DNA of 42,448 nt from CAZHHM01 sp964532225 (lineage in GTDB: Bacteria; Margulisbacteria; WOR-1; JAKLHX01): the NCBI GenBank assembly GCA_964532225.1, contig CAZHHM010000016.1, positions 1-42,448 on the forward strand, read 5' to 3'. Positions 30,761 to 37,781 of the stretch are shown one piece after another; positions within the stretch are counted from its first letter, which is position 1, and every line of letters starts with the position of its first letter. A model generated the notes under the pieces. That model made no database searches. It was not told the origin of the DNA and saw only the letters and a list, made by a program, of their open reading frames with translations. Made by a program: the position numbers and the translations under genes.

Positions 30761-33475
30761 TTACCTCATTTTGACGATGTGCCTGACAATAATATCGTTC
30801 CCTGACGAGATCTTCATAAAATAACTCCCGTCAGGAGCAACATTCCCGTTCCTGTCCGTTCCGTCCCAGACCAGGATATTATCAACAGAGCCCGGCTTCA
30901 GCTCTTTGACGAGCCTCCCGAGGATATCGTAAACACCTGCGGAGATCTTCCTTAAATGGCCAGCGCCGCTTAATCCAATGCTGACAGTATTAATGAACGG
31001 GTTCGGATGCGGAGATCCGGCATTAAAGCCAGACGGAGCAGGGGGAAGGGCAGCCCTGGTGGTCGTCAAAGACAGAGGGTAGTATCCGGTACGGTCATTG
31101 TCCGCTCTGTGGATGGCCGCGGCCGAGAACAAAGGCCCTGACCTCCACGAAGGGTCCTCGTTGATGATCATTTCATTGCCTGAAAGCGTAACGACATCAG
31201 GGATGCCGTTGCCGTCCAGGTCTGCAACGGCAGAAGAAGCGGTGACCGGTTTGCCGAAAGAGTAAGGGAACCCCGATATTTGTTCGCCTGAGATATTAAA
31301 GCCGTTTACCGTCCCGTTCCAGGAAGGGACTATCATGTCCGGCGAGCCGTTGCCGTCGAGATCGGCCCATGAAGGGGATGCTTCGATGTAGTCACCGGTA
31401 TTTTTCGGGAAACCCTGTGCCGTCCCTCCGTTCCTGTCAAGAAGATACACATCCCCGTTGCCGCATCCGAACGAGATCATTTTTGTCCCAGACGCATCGA
31501 TATCTGCTATGGACGGAGAGGATTCTATCGGCGAAGGGAACCCTTTTGTCCAGATATGCCCCCCTTCGGCCGATATGCATGTGACCCTGCCTGAAGACGC
31601 GGCTACTATTACTTCTTTTTTGCCGTCCATATCAAGGTCTGCTACCGCCGGGCTTGCAAGGACAGGGGAATCAAGGTCAAAGGTCCACTTGGTGCTGCCT
31701 GTGATCGACAGGCATCTTACTTTCCCGTTCCAGGAGGCAGCGACAAGGTCCTTCTCTCCGTCGCCATCAATGTCCGAAACAGCTATAGAAGCTGTGATCC
31801 AGTCTCCCATCTGGTGGTCCCACAACTGGGCCCCGTACCTGTCAAAGACCCTGATCGAGCCGTCGTTAGAGCCGCTGATCACCCTCAGAGACCCTGAGGG
31901 GTCAAATGTCACCGTGGGTGAGGAATGTATCCATTTATCGGCGCGGGGAGCCTTCCAGTCGGCATCATTGTAACCGTCCGTGCCGATCATGTATATCCTT
32001 CCGTCACCGGCGGAAACAATGATCTTGCGTGTTCCGTTATCCTCTATTACCGCCGGCGAAGAATGGACCTCGGTACCCAGGTTGATAGGCCAGCCCGGCA
32101 GATCCCTGCCTTTGTCATCAACTAGGTAAAGCTTTCCCCAATTATCCCCGAATACGACATTTTTAGTCCCGTTGTCTCCGGTGAATATGCACGGGGTGTA
32201 ACGCGCGTTCAGAAGTGTCTCTCTCCGTGCTTTTTCCCGGGCCTGTCCAGCTGTTTTTGAAAAACTCCCGGGTGCGCCTTTAAAACCGAAGTACTCTTCT
32301 ATCGGCATTTCAAGCTTTTCTGAATAGGCCGACATGCCGTTCTTGTATGCCCTTTGGGACAGGGGAGAGGAGATCGCCCACTCGCCTTCCTTTGAAAAGT
32401 TGAAATACAGGAGACATTTAATGTCCTTTTCGACGCAGTATCTGGGAAGGTCCTTCAGGAATTCCGGTTTGCCGCTCTTCTCGGTCGAAGAGTTATCGGG
32501 ATAGGCTCCCGTTTCTCCTATCCACATCTCTTTGCCGTATTTGAGCAGCTTGGTCCTTGTGCCTTCAAATACCGCTTCAACAGTGCAGGCCGTACCCCAG
32601 CAATACCCGTCCAGCGCGATCACATCGACCCTGTCATTCCCGGGCCAATATGCGTCCATGTCTGTACCGGTATCAATGTTCGGGTTCCAGACATAGGTTA
32701 TCGTATCGACTCCCAGTGCGGTCATCTTGTCCTGGAAATATTTCCAGGCGGCGACGAAATCAGCCGGGTCCCTCCACGGATACCACGAACCGTTCATTTC
32801 ATGGCCTACAGGCGACAGATAGAAACGTTTGCCGAACCTTCTGGCACCTTCAGCGAACCTCTCAATAAGATGATCGAACTTGCCGGCAAGCAGGTCTTTA
32901 AGAGTGAACGTCGGGTCATCAGCTCCGAGCCATGACCAGGGTTCCAGCTTGATGAACAGCTTGGCCCCTTTAGCGTCCAGGACCGAGGCCTCATCTAACG
33001 GGAATTCCAGCCCAGTGGCGTAAGCCTGGAATTTGAGAGCAATATGTACTTTTCCGGATATCCTTTCAAAGTTCTCAAGCCTTTCAAGGCTTATGGTCTC
33101 GTTATTCTTGATGGCGGTGTCGAGCAGTTCCTTTTTGAACCGGTCTGCAAACTGGGCATCTATGCCAAGCGAATTGCCGGGATCGAACATGAGCAGGAAC
33201 CGGTCGAGATCGGGGGTCAGCTTGGCCAGGTATCTTCCGTGATGGTCGATATATCCGTCCGCTTTTAATCTGGCCAGTACGGGATCGGGGCTGACCGCCC
33301 ATTTGCGGCAGAGGTCCCTTATCTCGGAAACGGTGATGATCTTGTCGCCTAAGAACACCGCCTGTGCCAGACCGTTTATCCTGAGTTTCTTTCCGGGTAA
33401 AGATGGTCCTTCATTCTCAATCTTGAACTGCTGTGTCTGTGGAGCACTGATGCAGGAAAGCCTGGCAGTTGACAT
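30761..33475 (-). CDS. GH26-like glycosidase fused to a beta-propeller and FlgD-like domain
   Basis: A 904-residue chimera. Residues 1-105 form an unrecognised region with a winged-helix-like segment (TVSEIRDLCRKWAVSPDPVL). Residues 110-400 resemble family GH26 beta-mannanases, with the acid/base Glu226 in GHEMNGSWYPW and nucleophile Glu321 in WIGETGAY. Residues about 425-775 carry FG-GAP/PQQ-like repeats (SSPAV, DIDGDGEKDLVAASWNGKV). Residues 815-904 are FlgD-like (HPNPF, VYDILGRLVKEL, DGSYFMKI), as on secreted proteins. No signal peptide is seen at the start, which is fixed by AGGGGGG and an upstream in-frame stop. Export and substrate are unknown. Confidence 0.8.
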   Translation of the reverse strand: MSTARLSCISAPQTQQFKIENEGPSLPGKKLRINGLAQAVFLGDKIITVSEIRDLCRKWAVSPDPVLARLKADGYIDHHGRYLAKLTPDLDRFLLMFDPGNSLGIDAQFADRFKKELLDTAIKNNETISLERLENFERISGKVHIALKFQAYATGLEFPLDEASVLDAKGAKLFIKLEPWSWLGADDPTFTLKDLLAGKFDHLIERFAEGARRFGKRFYLSPVGHEMNGSWYPWRDPADFVAAWKYFQDKMTALGVDTITYVWNPNIDTGTDMDAYWPGNDRVDVIALDGYCWGTACTVEAVFEGTRTKLLKYGKEMWIGETGAYPDNSSTEKSGKPEFLKDLPRYCVEKDIKCLLYFNFSKEGEWAISSPLSQRAYKNGMSAYSEKLEMPIEEYFGFKGAPGSFSKTAGQAREKARRETLLNARYTPCIFTGDNGTKNVVFGDNWGKLYLVDDKGRDLPGWPINLGTEVHSSPAVIEDNGTRKIIVSAGDGRIYMIGTDGYNDADWKAPRADKWIHSSPTVTFDPSGSLRVISGSNDGSIRVFDRYGAQLWDHQMGDWITASIAVSDIDGDGEKDLVAASWNGKVRCLSITGSTKWTFDLDSPVLASPAVADLDMDGKKEVIVAASSGRVTCISAEGGHIWTKGFPSPIESSPSIADIDASGTKMISFGCGNGDVYLLDRNGGTAQGFPKNTGDYIEASPSWADLDGNGSPDMIVPSWNGTVNGFNISGEQISGFPYSFGKPVTASSAVADLDGNGIPDVVTLSGNEMIINEDPSWRSGPLFSAAAIHRADNDRTGYYPLSLTTTRAALPPAPSGFNAGSPHPNPFINTVSIGLSGAGHLRKISAGVYDILGRLVKELKPGSVDNILVWDGTDRNGNVAPDGSYFMKISSGNDIIVRHIVKMR

Positions 33476-33525
33476 GCTCGTTGCACCCCCCTGTATCTAT
33501 ATATCGAAAAAAAGGGGATGATATT

Positions 33526-34110
33526 TCAGCGAGAGAGCAGGGAAACGGAGATGGTCCCGGCCTCGCTCATGGACGGGGCGGCGCAAATGAAACCGTGCCC
33601 CTTCATGACGGCCGTATTGCCCTTGCCAAGCGCCTTGACCGTTGCCTCGGCAAGGTCAGCAGTGCCGTAGTCTTTTTCGCTCTCTGTGCAGCAAATGCCC
33701 AGAGCTTTGTAATTATCCAGTATCTCCTGAGAGTGGCCGTGAAAGACCGCGTTGACATCAGGACGGGCCGCATATATCGCGTGATGCAGCATGGTCTCGG
33801 ATGACGATTTTATCTTTCCCTTCACCGTGACCTCCATGTTTGCGGGGTCGACTTTCAGTACATGGCAGAACTTTGAATCATCAAGCTGTCCTTTCAGGCC
33901 GATATTTGTTCCCGTAATGATGAATTGATTGCTGTCCGGCTTTACCCTGAAACTGAGGTTGCCGTAGGAACCGCCGGGGTAGGGAGGCGCAAGCCCTTTT
34001 TCATGGAATATCCTGCACCAGTGTTTGAGCTCTTCGAGACGGGGATCGTCAGGAGGTGTATTTTCTGCAAATACAGTCGTGAACTTAGGGGCGACGATGC
34101 CTTCGCTCAT
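33526..34110 (-). CDS. class II aldolase/adducin family protein (MtnB or deoxyribulose-phosphate aldolase-like)
   Basis: A zinc-dependent fold of 194 residues. The probable catalytic Glu105 (SSETMLHH), zinc ligands His124 and His126 (FHGHS), and His172 (KGHGFI) match the family. Next to mtnA the likely roles are methylthioribulose-1-phosphate dehydratase, or the aldolase that splits 5-deoxyribulose 1-phosphate in the DHAP shunt. Sequence alone does not decide. The ATG overlaps the mtnA stop by one base (TAATG), so translation is coupled. Confidence 0.82.
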   Translation of the reverse strand: MSEGIVAPKFTTVFAENTPPDDPRLEELKHWCRIFHEKGLAPPYPGGSYGNLSFRVKPDSNQFIITGTNIGLKGQLDDSKFCHVLKVDPANMEVTVKGKIKSSSETMLHHAIYAARPDVNAVFHGHSQEILDNYKALGICCTESEKDYGTADLAEATVKALGKGNTAVMKGHGFICAAPSMSEAGTISVSLLSR

Positions 34111-35144
34111 TATTTCAAGATCCTTGCTATCGAACTCCTGTCAGCTTTGATAATGCCCTTTTCTGTTATTATCCCGGTGATATATTTTGAGGGGGTGACG
34201 TCAAAGGCCGGGTTCAATGCTTGTGAGCCGGGGTTTGCTGTCAGTACCTTGTGCTTTTTTCCTTTTGCGTCAATGCCTTCCTGGAACAATACTTCATTCT
34301 GACCTCGGCTCTCTATCGGGATATCTTTCCCGCTTCTGCACTTCTTATCTATCGTCGACGTCGGCGCGGCAATATAGAAAGGGATGCCGAACTCTTTTGC
34401 GGCAATGGCCTTTTCAAGTGTGCCTATCTTGTTGGCCGTATCCCCGTTCGCTGCTATACGGTCGGCGCCGGTTATCACAATATCGATCTTTCCCTGCGAC
34501 ATCAGATATGCCGCAGCATTGTCGGGGATCACGGCATGCGGGACCTTTTGGTTCTTCAGTTCCCATGCGGTGAGCTTTGCTCCCTGTCCGCGCGGCCTTG
34601 TTTCATCGACATAGACGAACATCTTTTTGCCTTTTTTCTTTGCTTCGTATATCGGGGAAAGGGCGGTCCCGTGGTCGACAAAAGCCAGCCAGCCGGCATT
34701 GCAGTGTGTCAATATGCTGTAGTTGTTCTTTATCAGCTTTTCGCCGATCATCCCTATCTTCAGGCAGCTTTCCGCATCTTCGTCAGCAATAGCCTGAGCT
34801 TCTTTTATCGCGGCTGCTGAAGGATATGCAGAAGAAACGGCGGCCTTGCAGACCCTGTCAACGGCATAGAAAAGGTTCTGCGCTGTCGGACGTGCGGAAA
34901 GTATCTCCAGTCTTGCTTTCTTTATGTTCTTGCCTGACATGAACGCCTGGGCCATCGCATAGCCGGCAGCAGCACCGATGGCTCCGGCCCCTCTTACGGT
35001 CATATCCCTGATAGCAGCGCAGGTATCCTTATAGGTCCGGCATTGCCTGGTCGTTAAGGAGAAGGGGAGAAGCGTCTGGTCTATCATAAAGACCGTGCTG
35101 CCCTTCATCCAAACGGTGCGGTAGTGTTTTGAGCCTGCTTTCAT
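34110..35144 (-). CDS. mtnA: S-methyl-5-thioribose-1-phosphate isomerase MtnA-like
   Basis: Isomerises an aldose 1-phosphate from methylthioadenosine (or 5'-deoxyadenosine) salvage to the ketose. The 344 residues have the substrate loop TVRGAGAIGAAA (49-60), catalytic Cys148 (THCNAG), DETRPRGQGAKLTAWEL, catalytic Asp228 (TGADRIAANGD), and NKIGT. It belongs to the family shared with eIF2B subunits, but these residues indicate an isomerase. It begins 6 nt after treT and is coupled to the class II aldolase. No MTA phosphorylase or nucleosidase lies in the window. Confidence 0.92.
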   Translation of the reverse strand: MKAGSKHYRTVWMKGSTVFMIDQTLLPFSLTTRQCRTYKDTCAAIRDMTVRGAGAIGAAAGYAMAQAFMSGKNIKKARLEILSARPTAQNLFYAVDRVCKAAVSSAYPSAAAIKEAQAIADEDAESCLKIGMIGEKLIKNNYSILTHCNAGWLAFVDHGTALSPIYEAKKKGKKMFVYVDETRPRGQGAKLTAWELKNQKVPHAVIPDNAAAYLMSQGKIDIVITGADRIAANGDTANKIGTLEKAIAAKEFGIPFYIAAPTSTIDKKCRSGKDIPIESRGQNEVLFQEGIDAKGKKHKVLTANPGSQALNPAFDVTPSKYITGIITEKGIIKADRSSIARILK

Positions 35145-35150
35145 CTTTAA

Positions 35151-36371
35151 CTAGAAGTATATAACATTGTTGCGGCTTTGTTCATTGAGCACCGCAAGCA
35201 TCAGCAGCATATAGTCGCGGAGATGTCTTGTTATCAGGAAGTTCCCCCTGACATGTTCTTTGCCGTTCTTGCCCAGCCTTTGCCCGTATTCAGGATTGTT
35301 CAAGAGCTGCTTCAGATAAAAAGCCGCCCCTTCGATGTTGTGGCACAGGAGCCCAGAATATTTGTTCGTTATCTGCAGCGGGATGCCGCCCACATAAGAG
35401 GCCACTACAGGTTTTGCTTTCCATAAGGCTTCGGTCACGGTAAGGCCGAAACCTTCTTTGAGCGACTTCTGCATTATCACCGAGGACGCTCTCTGCAGAG
35501 CATTTATCTCGAGGTCGTTCTGAGGCAGCATAAGGATGCGTATGTCTTTGTCCTCAGAGGCCCGCTCCTGGACCTCTTTGAACACTTCCATTCCTTCCGG
35601 GTCGTCGTCAGCTCCGCCTCCGGCAAGTATAAGCTGGCAGTTCACGTACTTTTTGACTAGCTTGAATGCCTGGATAACGCCTACAGGGTCCTTCAGCCTG
35701 TCAAAACGGGATATCTGGGTAATGATCGGTTTCTGCATATCGATATCATATTTTTTCATGACCGACTCGATATAGTCGTCCGGGATATCCTTGTTCTTGT
35801 CGCTGAGAGGGTCTATCGACGGCTGGATGAGGAACTGCCGGATCTTCAGCAATTGCGAGAACCCGGCTGCCGTAAATATGCTCGCGTCGTATTTGTTCAC
35901 ATAGGGGAGAAGGAACTTCCATACCCTCTGGTCGGGGTCGGAGACATCGATATGGCATCTCCATATCCAGCGGTTCCCTTTTCTGTTCTCGACAAGTGTT
36001 ATCGGCTGAGGGTCGTGCACGAAAACGACATCTCCGTATATCGGGAGTTCCGATTTGTTCTTTTCTCCGGTCTCCAGGAAGATGTCGAACTCTTCCTTTG
36101 AAATGCTGTCCGTCTTGCCGTGCAGCATGTTGTGGAATTTTTTCGTGACCCCGTAGAACTTTTCGTTGCCGCTTATAACGTCCCATTTCGCGTCGACCCC
36201 GAGCTCCCTGAAAAGAGGGATCATCCTGTTGAGTATCTCCGCGACGCCGCCTCCTGAATAGGTCGAGTTGATGTGCTGCACAACATTGCCTTTAAGACGC
36301 TGCGATATGAGCCTCAGGTCGGCTATCACCGATTCCCCGACTATAGGGAGATATTCTTCAATTCCCGCCAT
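35151..36371 (-). CDS. treT: trehalose synthase TreT-like GT4 glycosyltransferase
   Basis: Probably joins NDP-glucose and glucose to form trehalose in one step. The 406 residues show the family start (YLPIVGESVIADLRLISQRL), NSTYSGGGVAEILNRM, HDPQPI, WRCHIDVSDP, the donor-binding ISRFDRLKDPVGVIQAF, and EGFGLTVTEALWKAKP with EGFGLTVTE as the catalytic E-x7-E region. Its start overlaps the DUF5752 gene by 14 nt and GGAG precedes the ATG. The location beside otsA and otsB supports trehalose as the product. Confidence 0.9.
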   Translation of the reverse strand: MAGIEEYLPIVGESVIADLRLISQRLKGNVVQHINSTYSGGGVAEILNRMIPLFRELGVDAKWDVISGNEKFYGVTKKFHNMLHGKTDSISKEEFDIFLETGEKNKSELPIYGDVVFVHDPQPITLVENRKGNRWIWRCHIDVSDPDQRVWKFLLPYVNKYDASIFTAAGFSQLLKIRQFLIQPSIDPLSDKNKDIPDDYIESVMKKYDIDMQKPIITQISRFDRLKDPVGVIQAFKLVKKYVNCQLILAGGGADDDPEGMEVFKEVQERASEDKDIRILMLPQNDLEINALQRASSVIMQKSLKEGFGLTVTEALWKAKPVVASYVGGIPLQITNKYSGLLCHNIEGAAFYLKQLLNNPEYGQRLGKNGKEHVRGNFLITRHLRDYMLLMLAVLNEQSRNNVIYF

Positions 36372-37035
36372 TTGCCGCTCCGTTAATGATCCGGATGATC
36401 TTTTTTCTCAATGCTTCCAGCGTGAAAGTGTAGGGATCCAGTCTGGAGATCCTGTCCGCGATATCAGCTCTGCCAAGCTCTGTGCCGATCCATTCCGAGA
36501 AATCATTGGACGGCTGTTCCAGCCGTATCCTTGCTTCGAACATATGAAAATACAGGGAATTGACCGTGACATGTTCCAGGGCATCGGCGAACTCCTCGAG
36601 AGTAGATGCCGAAAAGTTCGTTGGTATTATAAAACTGTTGGACTTGATGAAATGGAACTCCGAGCCGGTCTTGCAGAACCTTTTCAGCGAGTTGGGGTTC
36701 AGCTTGATATGCTCCCTTATTACTGCGATTATCTTAAGCCTCAGGTCTCGTATCGCCGTGAATGCCATGATATCGATGCTTGCCAGCTTTTCGGCAAGTT
36801 CCGGATCGCCCAGGGAATGGCCGACCCAAAAGGCAAAGTCGTTCGGAGGGTCGGGAGAATAGGAGATGTGCTGCTGAAGGAACCTGTGGGTGTGGTGATA
36901 TATCGACGAGCCGGATACTTTTCTCAGTCCGGTAAGGAGATGCCTCAGGTTGGACGCTTTTATGCCTGTCAGCTCCGAAAGGTGGAGCCGTGTATAGAAC
37001 CGGAACTTTTTTCTTCCTATACTTTTCTTTGGCAT
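36358..37035 (-). CDS. DUF5752 family protein with an internal duplication
   Basis: A 225-residue protein of unknown function. Two halves look duplicated: SSIYHHTHRFL ... PPNDFAFWVGHSLG ... LASIDIMAFTAIRDLR (about 40-100) mirrors NSLYFHMFEARI ... PSNDFSEWIGTELG ... ISRLDPYTFTLEALR (about 155-215). Each half keeps a His in the Y-x-H motif, and EFHFI precedes the second half. No TM or signal is present. It overlaps otsB by 19 nt and treT by 14 nt, so it is translated in step with both trehalose pathways and may be an enzyme subunit or regulator. Confidence 0.75.
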   Translation of the reverse strand: MPKKSIGRKKFRFYTRLHLSELTGIKASNLRHLLTGLRKVSGSSIYHHTHRFLQQHISYSPDPPNDFAFWVGHSLGDPELAEKLASIDIMAFTAIRDLRLKIIAVIREHIKLNPNSLKRFCKTGSEFHFIKSNSFIIPTNFSASTLEEFADALEHVTVNSLYFHMFEARIRLEQPSNDFSEWIGTELGRADIADRISRLDPYTFTLEALRKKIIRIINGAANGGN

Positions 37036-37781
37036 AATACCCTCGCGAACTCCCCAAGAAGCTCGGCTGCATCTTCAGGACCGCTTACGGTCAGGTCCGG
37101 AGCGGCCGGGCCTTTGGGTGCGGGTCTTCCGTGGGAAACGAATATGTTTATCCCGTGTTCTTTGTCCACTTCTTTAAAGGCATATAGATCTGTCGTGTCG
37201 TCGCCGAAATATACAGGGAGCGAGCCTTGATAAACCGGCGTTGAAAGGATATGGCGCACTGCTGTCCCTTTGTTCACGCCGGAGTCAATGGTGATATCCA
37301 TGACCTTTTTACCGGGAAGGAGCTTTACCGTTTTTCCGAACTTAGAAGAAGACTTGGTCCGGCGTAAAAGGGCCAAGGCTTTTGACCTTATCCCCGGCGC
37401 GGCATTCCGGTAATGCACGGCAAAACTGAAGCCTTTATCTTCGAGATAAATTCCGGGTAAAGACGGCAGACCGCTTTTTTTGACCTCGGAAACGAATGCC
37501 TTGAACTGTTCTATCTCCTTTTCTTTGGCGCATACCGTCGTTTTGCCTCCGGGCAATGCGATCTCGATGCCATGGTTACCTGAATAGATGATCCAGGGCA
37601 GTCCCACGCGCTTTTTAAGGTCTTTTACCGGCCTTCCGCTTATAACGGCAACGTTCGCGCATTTTGAGAGGTCCTTAAGAGCTTTTTTTGCGGCCGGGAG
37701 GATTCGCGCTTTGGCAGGGTCGTTCACGATCTCGGAGATCGTTCCGTCAAGGTCAGTAAAAATGGTCATTTCATGCCTCAT
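37017..37781 (-). CDS. otsB: trehalose-6-phosphate phosphatase OtsB
   Basis: A HAD-family phosphatase that releases trehalose from trehalose 6-phosphate. From the ATG at 37781 (254 residues) the nucleophile motif is DLDGT with Asp10 and Asp12. Motif II is VISGRPV, followed by YSGNHGIEI. Motif IV is YFGDDTTDLYAF. The ATG overlaps the otsA stop (ATGA); an internal ATG at 37769 with GAGG before it is an equally good start, while the longest frame (37802) lies wholly inside otsA and is unlikely. If the upstream synthase makes another sugar phosphate, this enzyme would dephosphorylate that. Confidence 0.92.
   Translation of the reverse strand: MRHEMTIFTDLDGTISEIVNDPAKARILPAAKKALKDLSKCANVAVISGRPVKDLKKRVGLPWIIYSGNHGIEIALPGGKTTVCAKEKEIEQFKAFVSEVKKSGLPSLPGIYLEDKGFSFAVHYRNAAPGIRSKALALLRRTKSSSKFGKTVKLLPGKKVMDITIDSGVNKGTAVRHILSTPVYQGSLPVYFGDDTTDLYAFKEVDKEHGINIFVSHGRPAPKGPAAPDLTVSGPEDAAELLGEFARVLCQRKV

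Noticed and set aside
36358..37035. DUF5752 as a diverged glycosyltransferase
   Set aside because: It lacks any GT4 or GT20 motif, is only 225 residues, and is explained by an internal duplication of a helical unit.
36268..37230. A 320-codon plus-strand frame opposite treT, DUF5752 and otsB
   Set aside because: It crosses three overlapping genes with clear families; its product is low in structure and shows no motif.
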